Origin: Methylobacillus flagellatus
GTDB taxonomy: Bacteria > Pseudomonadota > Gammaproteobacteria > Burkholderiales > Methylophilaceae
Assembly (NCBI RefSeq): GCF_005502435.1
Contig: NZ_SCOU01000003.1
Location: forward strand, 124,001 to 188,000
Reading direction: 5' to 3'
Length of the DNA: 64,000 nucleotides
Part shown: piece by piece, positions 37,446 through 46,155 of the stretch
Numbering within the stretch: the first letter of the stretch is position 1
How the letters are laid out: each line of letters begins with the position of its first letter
Program-made: the position numbers and the translations under genes
The notes under the pieces: model-generated
What the model saw: the letters and a program-made list of their open reading frames with translations, nothing else
What the model was told of the DNA's origin: nothing
The model's database searches: none

Positions 37446-38597
37446 TTAATCCCAGCTTAACGCTCCGCCCGTTTGATACTCGGTGACCCGGGTCTCAAAG
37501 AAGTTCTTCTCCTTCTTGAGGTCGATCACCTCACTCATCCACGGGAACGGGTTGCTGGCGCCCGGATACAAGGCGTCGATGCCGATCTGCTGCAAACGGC
37601 GGTTGGCGATGAAGCGCAGGTATTCCTTGAACATGCCCGCGTTCAGGCCCAGCACGCCGCGCGGCATGGTGTCTTCGGCGTAGCGGTATTCCAGTTCCAC
37701 CGCTTGCTGCATCAGGCCGCGAACCTCCTCACGGAAGGCAGGCGTCCATAGCGCCGGGTTCTCCTGCTTGAGCGTGTTGATGAGGTCGATACCGAAATTG
37801 CAGTGCATGGATTCGTCGCGCAGGATGTATTGATACTGCTCGGCGGCCCCTGGCATCTTGTTCTGGCGGCCCAGTGCCAAAATCTGTACAAAGCCCACGT
37901 AGAAGAACAGGCCTTCCATCATGCAGGCGAACACGATCAGCGAGCGTAGCAGTTGCTGGTCGCTGTGCTGCGTGCCGGTCTTGAACTCGGGGTCGGTCAG
38001 CGTGTTGATGAACGGGATCAGGAAATCATCCTTGGCACGTATGCTGGGGATCTCCTGATAGGCGTTGAAGATCTCGCTCTCGTCCAGCCCCAGACTTTCC
38101 ACGATGTACTGATAGGCATGGGTGTGGATGGCCTCTTCAAACGCCTGACGCAACAGATACTGACGGCATTCGGGCGCGGTGATGTGGCGGTAGGTGCCCA
38201 GCACGATGTTGTTGGCGGCCAGCGAATCAGCGGTGACGAAAAAGCCCAGATTGCGCTTCACGATCAGGCGCTCGTCGGCGCTCAGCGCGGTGCTGTCCTT
38301 CCACTGCGCGATGTCGCGACTCATGGATACCTCCTGCGGCATCCAGTGGTTGGCGCAGCCCGCCAGATATTTGTCCCAGGCCCAGTGGTATTTGAACGGC
38401 ACCAGCTGATTCACATCGGTCTGGCCGTTGATGATGCGCTTGTCGTTGGCATTCACACGGCCGCTGGCGGAGGGCTGGTTGGCGGCGACTAGCGGCGTTG
38501 GCGGCACGGATGTTAGCGGCGCCAGGGGCAACTCAGGTGCTTTTTCCAGCGGCGAGGCCGGAGGGGCGGTGATGATGGCTTCTTCAAAATTCAACAT
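37446..38597 (-). CDS. nrdB: Ribonucleotide reductase class Ia, beta subunit
   Basis: Carries the diiron centre and tyrosyl radical. In [15 protein letters not shown] the iron ligands E and H and the radical Tyr have the spacing of E. coli E115-H118-Y122; further ligands lie in [11 protein letters not shown] and [12 protein letters not shown]. The start [10 protein letters not shown] is chosen over an upstream Met at 38672. An Ala/Pro-rich stretch (about 10-45) precedes the conserved core. It is downstream of nrdA, separated by an unusual 250-base gap containing a REP-like inverted repeat. Confidence 0.95.
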   Translation of the reverse strand: MLNFEEAIITAPPASPLEKAPELPLAPLTSVPPTPLVAANQPSASGRVNANDKRIINGQTDVNQLVPFKYHWAWDKYLAGCANHWMPQEVSMSRDIAQWKDSTALSADERLIVKRNLGFFVTADSLAANNIVLGTYRHITAPECRQYLLRQAFEEAIHTHAYQYIVESLGLDESEIFNAYQEIPSIRAKDDFLIPFINTLTDPEFKTGTQHSDQQLLRSLIVFACMMEGLFFYVGFVQILALGRQNKMPGAAEQYQYILRDESMHCNFGIDLINTLKQENPALWTPAFREEVRGLMQQAVELEYRYAEDTMPRGVLGLNAGMFKEYLRFIANRRLQQIGIDALYPGASNPFPWMSEVIDLKKEKNFFETRVTEYQTGGALSWD

Positions 38598-38697
38598 ATT
38601 GGTTTCCTGTTCTTTGTAAAGTTTGCGGTATTTGTTGTGGCAAACCGTTGTTCTAAATTCTCGATATTGCAAACCCTGACCCTCCTTGCAACCACTT

Positions 38698-38817
38698 CGT
38701 CATTCCCGCGCAGGCGGGAATCCAGTCCTATTAACGAAGTAGGTGTAACGAGCGATTAGTCTCAAGCGCCGTCTGCTTTTCAGACTTGCCTGGATTCCCG
38801 CCTGCGCGGGAATGACG
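38698..38817. repeat. REP-like inverted repeat pair between nrdA and nrdB
   Basis: Two perfect 28-base arms (38698-38725 and 38790-38817) are inverted around 64 bases. Each arm contains its own hairpin, TTCCCGC-GCAG-GCGGGAA, and the spacer has a third, GTCTG-CTTTT-CAGAC. Such GGGAATCCAG/ATTCCCGC elements are typical of mobile REP/BIME-type repeats. It lies inside the nrdAB transcription unit. Confidence 0.85.
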
Positions 38818-38850
38818 GCCAGGGTGTTCAGCGCGGCTTACCCGTTCGCA

Positions 38851-41634
38851 TTACTGGCAGGCTTCGCACTCCGGGTTGTCAATCAAACACTGTTTAGGCT
38901 CGGCTTCTGCGGGTGCCGTCACCGATGACGACACTGCATTCAGTTCGCCGCCCTGGCCGGTCGATTTCTCGGCCGCCGTGGCCCCCAGCGAGCGCAGGTA
39001 GTAGGTGGTTTTGAGGCCACGCAACCAGGCCAGCATGTAGACGTCGTTGAGTTTTTTGCCGGACGGGGCTGCGAAGTAAAGGTTCAGCGATTGCGCCTGA
39101 TCGATCCACTTCTGGCGGCGCGCAGCGGCTTCCACCAGCCATACCGGATCCACCTCGAAGGCCGTGGCATACAGTTGCTTGAGCTCGGCCGGTACGCGCG
39201 CGATGGCCGCCAGCGAGCCGTCGTAATACTTGAGGTCGGAGATCATCACGTCATCCCACAGGCCGCGCGCTTTCAGGTCCCGCACCAGTTGTTCATTCAC
39301 CACGGTGAACTCGCCGGACAGGTTGGATTTGACGTACAGGTTCTGGTATTCCGGCTCGATGCTGGCCGACACGCCGACGATGTTGGAGATGGTGGCGGTT
39401 GGCGCGATGGCGACGCAGTTGGAGTTGCGCATGCCGACTTGCTGGATGCGGCTGCGCAGGGCATCCCAGTCCAGCGTTGCGGTACGGTCCACCTCCACGG
39501 CACCGCCGCGTGCATCGGACAACAGGTTCAGTGTGTCCAGCGGCAGGATGCCCTGATCCCACAGGCTGCCCTTGAAGCTGGAATAGGCGCCGCGCTCTTC
39601 GGCCAGATAGGTGGAGGCCAGGTAGGCGTGGTAGCACACCGCTTCCATGGCGCGGTCTGCGAACTCCACCGCGGCTTGCGAGGCGTAGGCTACGCGCATG
39701 GCATGCAAGGCGTTCTGGAAGCCCATGATGCCCAGACCCACCGGGCGATGACGGTAGTTGGCGTTGCGTGCCTTGCCCACGGCGTAGAAGTTGATATCCA
39801 CCACATTGTCCAGCATGCGCATCGCCACTCGGATGGTGGCGGCCAGTTTGTCCTGATCCAGCACGTAGCTTTCGCCTTCGGCCTTGAGGTGGGCCAGCAG
39901 GTTGACCGAGCCCAGGTTGCACACGGCGATCTCGGTGTCCGAGGTGTTCAGGGTGATCTCGGTGCACAGGTTGGAGCTATGCACCACGCCCACGTGTTGC
40001 TGCGGCGAGCGGATGTTGCATGGGTCTTTGAAGGTGATCCACGGATGGCCGGTCTCGAACAGCATGGACAGCATCTTGCGCCACAGCTGCACGGCCGGTA
40101 CGCGTTTGAACAGCTTGATCTCGCCATTGTCGGCACGGCGCTCATAGTGGGTATATGCGGTTTCGAAGGCTTTGCCGTACAGGTCATGCAAGTCGGGCAC
40201 GTCGGAGGGTGAGAACAATGTCCAGTCGGCATTGGCCTGCACGCGCTGCATGAACAGATCGGGGATCCAGTTGGCAGTGTTCATGTCGTGAGTGCGGCGG
40301 CGGTCGTCGCCGGTGTTCTTGCGCAGGTCGAGGAACTCTTCCAGATCCAGATGCCAGGTTTCCAGGTAGCCACATACCGCGCCCTTGCGCTTGCCACCTT
40401 GGTTGACGGCAACGGCGGTGTCGTTGACCACCTTGAGGAAGGGGATCACGCCCTGACTCTTGCCATTGGTGCCCTTGATGCGCGAGCCCAGCGCACGTAC
40501 CGGGGTCCAGTCATTGCCCAGGCCGCCTGCGAATTTCTGCAGCAGCGCGTTCTCCTTGATACCCTGATAGATGCCGTCCAGATCATCGCTGACCGTGGTC
40601 AGGTAGCAGCTGGACAGTTGCGAATGGCGCGTGCCGCTGTTGAACAGCGTGGGCGTGGAGCTCATGAAATCGAAGCTGGACAGCACGCGGTAGAACTCGA
40701 TGGCGCGTGTTTCGCGGTCGATCTCGTTGATGGCCAGGCCCATGGCCACGCGCATGAAGAACACTTGCGGCAGCTCGATGCGGCGTTCCTCGATGTGCAG
40801 GAAATAACGGTCATACAGGGTTTGCAGGCCCAGATAAGAAAATTGCAGGTCACGGTCGGCCTCCAGCGCAGCCCCCAGCTGTTGCAGGTCGAACTGAGCC
40901 AGGCGTTCGTCGAGCAGCTCGGCATTGACGCCGATGCGGATGTAGTCGCTGAAGTATTCGGCATAACGCTGGTGCATGGCGGCATGCGGGGTGGCTTCGC
41001 CCAGCACTTCTGCACGCAGTTGGTCCAGCAGCAGACGCGCAGTGACCTGGTTATAGGCGGGTTCGTGCTCGATGAGGCTGCGTGAAGACAGGATCAGGGC
41101 GCGGCGTACTTCGTCGAAGGGGATGCCGTCGTACAGGTCGCGCAGGGCCTGATCCACCACGCGGGCGGGTTGCACCGCGTCGCCCAGGCCTATGCAGGCG
41201 TCGCTGACCAGCGCGATCAGCAGCGCAGGCTGCAAGGGCTGGCGCTGGCCATTGCGCAGCATGTGCAACGTGGGTATTTCGGCCTGCTGCTGGCTGCGTT
41301 CGGCCGCGCGCTTCTCGCGATACAGCACATAGGCGCGCGCCACATCGTGTTCGCCGGAGCGCATCAGCGCGAGTTCCACCTGATCCTGGATATCTTCGAT
41401 GTGCACCGCGCCACCGGAAGGCAGGCGGCGCATCAGCGCTTGCAGCACGGTCTGCGTCAGCGTCTGCAATTGCGTACGCAGATGGCTGGACACCTTGTTT
41501 TGCCCGTTCACGGCAAGGAAGGCTTTATGTAAGGCGAGGGTGATCTTGTCGGCGTCGAAGGTCACCACGCTGCCATTGCGGCGGATGACTTGCAGTGTGG
41601 CGGCATGCGGGCTGGAAAATACGGTGTCGTCCAT
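38851..41634 (-). CDS. nrdA: Ribonucleotide reductase class Ia, alpha subunit
   Basis: Catalytic subunit reducing ribonucleoside diphosphates. An ATP-cone (about 20-110, VIRRNGSVVTFDADKITLALHKAF) gives allosteric control. The catalytic core has SSCYLTTVSDDLDGIY, NLCTEITLNTSDTEIAVCNLGSVNL and ATISNIVGVSASIEPEY; the C-terminal Cys pair is in NPECEACQ. The start MDDTVFSSPH is preceded by GGGAG; a longer frame exists upstream. A cobalamin riboswitch lies in its leader, so it should be repressed when B12 is plentiful. Confidence 0.96.
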   Translation of the reverse strand: MDDTVFSSPHAATLQVIRRNGSVVTFDADKITLALHKAFLAVNGQNKVSSHLRTQLQTLTQTVLQALMRRLPSGGAVHIEDIQDQVELALMRSGEHDVARAYVLYREKRAAERSQQQAEIPTLHMLRNGQRQPLQPALLIALVSDACIGLGDAVQPARVVDQALRDLYDGIPFDEVRRALILSSRSLIEHEPAYNQVTARLLLDQLRAEVLGEATPHAAMHQRYAEYFSDYIRIGVNAELLDERLAQFDLQQLGAALEADRDLQFSYLGLQTLYDRYFLHIEERRIELPQVFFMRVAMGLAINEIDRETRAIEFYRVLSSFDFMSSTPTLFNSGTRHSQLSSCYLTTVSDDLDGIYQGIKENALLQKFAGGLGNDWTPVRALGSRIKGTNGKSQGVIPFLKVVNDTAVAVNQGGKRKGAVCGYLETWHLDLEEFLDLRKNTGDDRRRTHDMNTANWIPDLFMQRVQANADWTLFSPSDVPDLHDLYGKAFETAYTHYERRADNGEIKLFKRVPAVQLWRKMLSMLFETGHPWITFKDPCNIRSPQQHVGVVHSSNLCTEITLNTSDTEIAVCNLGSVNLLAHLKAEGESYVLDQDKLAATIRVAMRMLDNVVDINFYAVGKARNANYRHRPVGLGIMGFQNALHAMRVAYASQAAVEFADRAMEAVCYHAYLASTYLAEERGAYSSFKGSLWDQGILPLDTLNLLSDARGGAVEVDRTATLDWDALRSRIQQVGMRNSNCVAIAPTATISNIVGVSASIEPEYQNLYVKSNLSGEFTVVNEQLVRDLKARGLWDDVMISDLKYYDGSLAAIARVPAELKQLYATAFEVDPVWLVEAAARRQKWIDQAQSLNLYFAAPSGKKLNDVYMLAWLRGLKTTYYLRSLGATAAEKSTGQGGELNAVSSSVTAPAEAEPKQCLIDNPECEACQ

Positions 41635-41782
41635 GTGGGGCTCCCTGTCAAAGGGCGGGGGACGGCTCCGGCAGCACAGCAAGTCAGCGACTGGAGACTA
41701 CAAAGAAGCGGCGGTCACTGCGTAGACAGCGCGCGCCAATTCCGTGCCGAGGACACCCCGCCTCAAACGTTGATGAAAATCC

Positions 41783-42012
41783 ACGGCAGGTCTCCTGGCT
41801 CTCGGGTCTATGCAGGTTGTCGGTCTTCCCGGAAGTTATACAACACTCCCAGTGACGCTAGATGGACAACAGGCTCGCCGATCACAGTTGCGGGGGCAGC
41901 TCCGGCTTGGCCTTGTGTGCAGCGCAACCGATGCGCTGGGCATGAGTTGCAATGGATACAGGGCTTCCGGATTCCCTTTTAATCCGATGCTGGAAACAGC
42001 ACCGGGAACCGT
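41783..42012 (-). ncRNA. Cobalamin (adenosylcobalamin) riboswitch upstream of nrdA
   Basis: The minus strand has the B12 box AGCCAGGAGACCTGCC (41785-41800), preceded by GGGAAGACCGA and the CCCCGCAACTGTGA core, and at the 5' side GGTGCTG...AAGGGAATCCGG. These are the conserved elements of the class in correct order. The closing stem ACGG/CCGT sets the limits. About 150 bases separate it from the nrdA ATG; no intrinsic terminator is obvious there, so the expression platform may act on translation or by Rho. Confidence 0.93.
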
Positions 42013-42021
42013 AGTGTTGCC

Positions 42022-42052
42022 ACTATAGCGCGTAAGGTATGGTGGCTGTCAA
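42022..42052 (-). promoter_or_regulatory. Probable nrdA promoter
   Basis: On the minus strand a perfect TTGACA (42047-42052) is followed after 19 bases by TATAGT (42022-42027). The spacing is slightly long, but the transcript would start just before the riboswitch. Confidence 0.55.
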
Positions 42053-42069
42053 CTATTAAAAACACAACA

Positions 42070-42100
42070 TATAGATAATAGTCTGATGAATTTATCTATA
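42070..42100. promoter_or_regulatory. Inverted repeat in the nrdA-alkB divergent region
   Basis: TATAGATAA (42070-42078) and TTATCTATA (42092-42100) are perfect arms around 13 bases, just upstream of the nrdA -35. Overlapping it, ACACAACATATAG (from 42062) matches 12 of 16 positions of the NrdR box consensus. A regulator site is likely; which one is unclear. Confidence 0.4.
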
Positions 42101-42206
42101 GGTATGTTTTTAAAACAGATTGGTCAGACGTATTCAGAACCTACTTCGATACCAGCAGACTAAGCGACTATTCTCTAATACCCCTAATCGCCGACACTTA
42201 AATCCC

Positions 42207-42848
42207 ATGATTGCTGACCTATTCGATCAATTGCCAGCACCGCTGGTGCTTGGTGCTGGCAGTGTTCACCTGCGAGGCTATGCCCTGGCAGAAGAAATCG
42301 CCCTGCTGACGGGTATTGCAGATGTGCTGGCACTGGCGCCACTGCGCCAGATGGTCACGCCCGGCGGTCAACCCATGTCGGTGTTGACCAGCAGTTGCGG
42401 TGCGCTGGGCTGGATCAGTGACCGGCGCGGTTACCGCTACAGCGAACATGATCCGCACACTGGCCAGCCCTGGCCGCCTATGCCAGCGGTGTTGTTGCAA
42501 CTGGCCACGCAGGCAGCGGCGCAAGCCGGCTACGCGGACTTCGTGCCCGATGCCTGCCTCATCAATCAGTATCAGCCGGGCGCGCGCATGGGGCTGCACC
42601 AGGACAGGGACGAGCAGGATTTCAATCAGCCCATCGTGTCGGTCTCGCTGGGCCTGCCGGCGGTGTTCCTGTGGGGAGGTGCCCGCCGCAGCGACAAACC
42701 CATGCGTGTGCCGCTGCAGCATGGCGATGTGCTGGTGTGGGGTGGGGAAGACAGGCTGCGCTACCATGGCGTGCTGCCGGTCAAGGCCGGTTCACACCCA
42801 TTGCTGGGCAATGTCCGCATCAACCTCACGCTGCGCAAGGCAGGTTGA
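42207..42848 (+). CDS. alkB: Alkylated DNA repair dioxygenase AlkB
   Basis: Fe(II)/2-oxoglutarate dioxygenase that removes methyl groups from 1-meA and 3-meC in DNA. The iron ligands are in MGLHQDRDEQDF (HxD) and the later LRYHGVL; 2-oxoglutarate is held by the Arg residues of NVRINLTLRK. NQYQPGARMG and the substrate loop PMSVLTSSCGALGW match AlkB. The start at 42207 (MIADLFDQLP) is the family-like one; a longer frame begins at 42120. Length 213 is normal. It stands alone, divergent from nrdA. Confidence 0.94.
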   Translation: MIADLFDQLPAPLVLGAGSVHLRGYALAEEIALLTGIADVLALAPLRQMVTPGGQPMSVLTSSCGALGWISDRRGYRYSEHDPHTGQPWPPMPAVLLQLATQAAAQAGYADFVPDACLINQYQPGARMGLHQDRDEQDFNQPIVSVSLGLPAVFLWGGARRSDKPMRVPLQHGDVLVWGGEDRLRYHGVLPVKAGSHPLLGNVRINLTLRKAG

Positions 42849-42879
42849 CCTCGCGCTGTAACGGCTTTTTTCTCATTTT

Positions 42880-42941
42880 GAACTGGCGGGTTTGAGCTGG
42901 CGAGTTTGAACCGCCTAGTTTGCAACGCCTAGTTTGAAACG
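42880..42941. repeat. Degenerate repeats after alkB
   Basis: Five spaced GTTTG/AGTTTG units (GGGTTTGAG, CGAGTTTGAA, CCTAGTTTGC, CCTAGTTTGA), the last two as near-perfect 14-base tandem copies. They resemble the CTAGTTT units at 14092-14140. The rest of the 266-base gap before the next gene shows nothing further. Confidence 0.45.
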
Positions 42942-43114
42942 ATAGCCCGCTGGCGTCCTGCTCATCAGGCCTGGTTGCACTGGCTGCGTTCCCGGCATGG
43001 TTGTCATCACACCTTTCAGGGCTTAGCATGTTTCCTGTTCAATCAAGCCCGCAACATGACGGTAATCAGCGCTAGATTCGACAACGTCTGTCTATATTTC
43101 ATTTAGGAGGCCGT

Positions 43115-43597
43115 ATGGATATGCAGCCTAGTCCCGAACATGACTGGTTGAAGCAGTTGCAAGGTGAGTGGCAAGGTGAATCCGAGGCAGTGTGCGAGCC
43201 AGGGCAGGCCGCTCAACAGTTCAAAAGTACGGAAACCGGCCGTATGTTGGGCGATTTCTGGGTGCAGCTGATTGGGCAGGGCGAGATGCCGGGCGGTGGT
43301 GTTGCCACCATGCAAATGACCTTGGGGTATGACCCGGTCAAGCAAGCCTATGTGGGTACCTGGCTAGGCTCCATGATGAGCCATCTGTGGGTGTACGAAG
43401 GAAAGCTGGATACAACAGGCCGTATCCTGACACTGAGTACCAGTGGCCCGGATTTCACTGCGCCAGGCAAGGTCCTGCAATACCGTGACGTGATCGAGCT
43501 CGTCAATGAAGGTGAGCGCCGCTTGACTTCGTACACCCTGGGAGAAGACGGCGTGTGGCAGCAGTTTATGACCGCACGCTATACACGCAAGGAATAA
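43115..43597 (+). CDS. DUF1579 family protein
   Basis: A 160-residue soluble protein. HDWLKQLQGEWQGESEAV at the start, GYDPVKQAYVGTWLGSM in the middle and FMTARYTRK at the end are the DUF1579 pattern, thought to be a lipocalin-like beta barrel. No enzymatic residues can be named and no signal peptide is present. An AGGAGG ribosome-binding site five bases before the ATG suggests efficient translation. It is convergent with the carbonic anhydrase gene and has its own upstream region. Confidence 0.8.
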   Translation: MDMQPSPEHDWLKQLQGEWQGESEAVCEPGQAAQQFKSTETGRMLGDFWVQLIGQGEMPGGGVATMQMTLGYDPVKQAYVGTWLGSMMSHLWVYEGKLDTTGRILTLSTSGPDFTAPGKVLQYRDVIELVNEGERRLTSYTLGEDGVWQQFMTARYTRKE

Positions 43598-43636
43598 GAG
43601 CCTGCTGGGCTGGTCGCGCGCATCGCGCCACGGCCA

Positions 43637-44185
43637 TCAGGAAGGTATCGTCGATTTCGTGTGATTGTTTTTGAGCGCGATGTAATTGTCGGCAGAGTAG
43701 CGCAGATACGCAACCTCGTCTGCGGTCAAGGCGCGCACCTGCCGCGCCGGGCTGCCCATGTACAGATACCCGCTTTGCAACACCTTGCCTTCCGGCACCA
43801 GGCTGCCCGCCGCCAGTAACACCTGTTTCTCGATGACCGCTTTGTCCATGACGATGCTGCCCATGCCGATCAGGCATTCATCTTCTATGGTGCAGCCGTG
43901 CAGGATGACTTTGTGCCCCACTGTGACGTGATCGCCTACGATCAGGGGCGAGCCTTGCGGGTCGCCAGCGCTCTTGTGGCTGACGTGCAGCACGGAGAGG
44001 TCCTGGATGTTGCTGCCGCGCCCGATGCGGATATGGTTCACATCGCCACGGATCACTACGCCGGGCCAGATAGAGACGTCTTCTCCAAGATGCACGTCGC
44101 CGATGACGGTGGCGCTGTCATGAACGTACACGCCAGCCGCCAGAACCGGCGCAATGCCTTGATAGGCCGAGAGTTTGCTATGCAT
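43637..44185 (-). CDS. Gamma-class carbonic anhydrase family protein
   Basis: A left-handed beta-helix protein of 182 residues built of hexapeptide repeats (SATVIGDVHLGEDVSIWPGVVIRGDVNHIRIG...). The metal-binding His residues characteristic of the gamma class are present in LHVSHKS, VGHKVILHG. Such proteins (YrdA/PaaY/CaiE type) may hydrate CO2 or act on thioesters; the substrate is not certain. ATG 44185 (MHSKLSAYQG) is chosen over a 110-residue upstream extension that would run into metX. It is divergent from metX with only 21 bases between starts. Confidence 0.88.
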   Translation of the reverse strand: MHSKLSAYQGIAPVLAAGVYVHDSATVIGDVHLGEDVSIWPGVVIRGDVNHIRIGRGSNIQDLSVLHVSHKSAGDPQGSPLIVGDHVTVGHKVILHGCTIEDECLIGMGSIVMDKAVIEKQVLLAAGSLVPEGKVLQSGYLYMGSPARQVRALTADEVAYLRYSADNYIALKNNHTKSTIPS

Positions 44186-44194
44186 AAGGCGTAG

Positions 44195-44200
44195 TATAAT
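44195..44200 (+). promoter_or_regulatory. -10 box placing the metX start at its ATG
   Basis: TATAAT is followed by six bases (CCGCGC) and then the metX ATG, so a transcript would begin at the start codon itself. No good -35 is seen at 17 bases. The promoter lies between, and partly in, two divergent genes. Confidence 0.5.
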
Positions 44201-44206
44201 CCGCGC

Positions 44207-45382
44207 ATGTCTGAATCTACTTCTGTCGGCATCGTCGCGCCAAAAATCGCTCATTTCAGCGAACCGCTGGCATTGAAAAGCGGCGAGATCCTGCCGCAAT
44301 ACGACCTGGTCTACGAGACCTATGGCACTCTGAATGCCGAGCGTTCCAATGCGGTCATGATCTGTCACGCCTTGTCCGGCCACCACCATGTGGCGGGCAA
44401 GTACAGCGAGGATGATAAGTATCCGGGCTGGTGGGATAACCTGATCGGCCCGGGGCGTCCGCTGGATACCAATAAATTCTTCGTGATCGGCCTCAACAAT
44501 CTGGGTGGCTGTCATGGCTCCAGCGGGCCGGCCACCCTCAATCCTGCCACTGGCAAACCCTGGGGCGCGGCATTCCCGGTAGTCACCGTGGAGGACTGGG
44601 TCAATTCACAAGCTAGGCTGGCCGATTATCTGGGCATCACGCAGCTGGCTGCGGTCATCGGCGGCAGTCTGGGTGGCATGCAGGCGCTGCAGTGGACGCT
44701 GGCCTACCCGGAGCGCGTGCGCCATGCGCTGGTGATCGCCTCGGCCCCCAACCTCACCGCGCAGAACATGGCCTTCAATGAAGTGGCGCGGCAGGCCATC
44801 ATCACCGATCCGGAGTTCTACGGTGGCGATTATTACGCGCAGGGTGTGGTGCCGCGCCGTGGCTTGCGCATCGCGCGCATGCTGGGCCACATCACCTATC
44901 TGTCCGATGACGCCATGGGCGCCAAGTTCGGGCGCAAGCTGCGCGACGGCAAGATCAAATATGGCTTCGATGTGGAATTCGAGATGGAATCCTACCTGCG
45001 CTATCAGGGCGACAAGTTCGCCGGCGAGTTCGACGCCAATACCTATCTGCGCATGACGCGCGCGCTGGATTATTTCGACCCGGCGCTGCCCTTTGGAGGT
45101 GATCTGTCGGCGGCACTGGCCGGGGTCAAAGCCAAATTCCTGGTGGTGTCTTTCACCAGTGACTGGCGCTTCTCGCCGGCGCGTTCACGCGAGATCGTCA
45201 AGGCACTGCTTGATAACGAGCTATCGGTGAGCTATGCCGAAGTGACCGCGGCACATGGCCACGATGCGTTCCTGATGCCGGACCCGCATTACCACGCCAT
45301 TCTGCGTACCTATCTGGGGACGGTGCTGAGTGCAGCGGATGACGCTGCGCGCAGCGTTGCTGACACAGGAGTTGCATCATGA
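44207..45382 (+). CDS. metX: Homoserine O-acyltransferase (acetyl- or succinyltransferase)
   Basis: Activates homoserine for methionine synthesis. Alpha/beta-hydrolase fold with the nucleophile Ser in [14 protein letters not shown], catalytic Asp in [11 protein letters not shown] and His in [31 protein letters not shown] and GGCHGSSGP are MetX signatures. Length 391 is normal. Whether it uses acetyl-CoA or succinyl-CoA cannot be decided from motifs alone. It overlaps metW by four bases. There is no ribosome-binding site; a -10 box sits six bases before the ATG. Confidence 0.95.
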   Translation: MSESTSVGIVAPKIAHFSEPLALKSGEILPQYDLVYETYGTLNAERSNAVMICHALSGHHHVAGKYSEDDKYPGWWDNLIGPGRPLDTNKFFVIGLNNLGGCHGSSGPATLNPATGKPWGAAFPVVTVEDWVNSQARLADYLGITQLAAVIGGSLGGMQALQWTLAYPERVRHALVIASAPNLTAQNMAFNEVARQAIITDPEFYGGDYYAQGVVPRRGLRIARMLGHITYLSDDAMGAKFGRKLRDGKIKYGFDVEFEMESYLRYQGDKFAGEFDANTYLRMTRALDYFDPALPFGGDLSAALAGVKAKFLVVSFTSDWRFSPARSREIVKALLDNELSVSYAEVTAAHGHDAFLMPDPHYHAILRTYLGTVLSAADDAARSVADTGVAS

Positions 45383-45984
45383 CCAGCCCGCTGAATAGCG
45401 CCGAGTTCAGGCAGGATTTTGCCATCATCGCAGGCTGGATGACGTTTGGTGGCAAAGTGCTGGACCTGGGCTGCGGTGACGGTAGCCTGTTGCAGTTCCT
45501 GCGGCAATCGCTGGAAGTGCGTGGCTATGGCGTGGAGAAAGACGACGCCAACTGCTTGGCCGCCATGGGCAACGGCGTCAATGTGATCCAGATGGACCTA
45601 GAGGCCGGCCTGTCCGGTTTCGAGGCGCGTTCCTTCGATGTGGTGATCCTGTCGCAGACCTTGCAGGCCATGCGCAATACCGAGGGCATCGTGCAGGAGA
45701 TGTTGCGCGTCGGCCGTGAAGCCATCGTCACCTTCCCGAATTTCGGCTATTGGCGTCACCGTATGCAGCTGATCGCCGGGCAGATGCCAGTGTCTGAAGA
45801 GCTACCGTACCAGTGGTACGACACGCCTAACGTGCACTTGTGCACCATCAAGGATTTTGACGAATTCTGTGTCAATCACCACATTCAGGTGCTGGAGCGG
45901 CGCGTCATCACCAACGGTGAGGCGGTGCACCGCCTGCCCAACCTGTTGGGTAGTCTGGCCATGTACCGCATCCGCCGCGACTGA
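45379..45984 (+). CDS. metW: Methionine biosynthesis protein MetW
   Basis: SAM-methyltransferase-fold partner of Met[19 protein letters not shown] (motif I), [29 protein letters not shown] and the [22 protein letters not shown] segment are diagnostic of MetW. Its exact reaction is not established; genetic data in other bacteria tie it to MetX function. 201 residues. The ATG overlaps the metX stop (ATGA), giving strict coupling. Confidence 0.94.
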   Translation: MTSPLNSAEFRQDFAIIAGWMTFGGKVLDLGCGDGSLLQFLRQSLEVRGYGVEKDDANCLAAMGNGVNVIQMDLEAGLSGFEARSFDVVILSQTLQAMRNTEGIVQEMLRVGREAIVTFPNFGYWRHRMQLIAGQMPVSEELPYQWYDTPNVHLCTIKDFDEFCVNHHIQVLERRVITNGEAVHRLPNLLGSLAMYRIRRD

Positions 45985-46155
45985 CACCCTGTTCCATCAC
46001 GACCGGGATATCTGTTGTATGCATGCAATTGAGGCGTAAAGATTTGCTGCAATTTTTGTTCTGGGCGCTGTTCAATGAACTGCGGAATGTGGTTAGATTC
46101 GTCATGGCAACCATTATGTTGATGGTGTGCATACCTGAATCGAAGACGGATGTAG

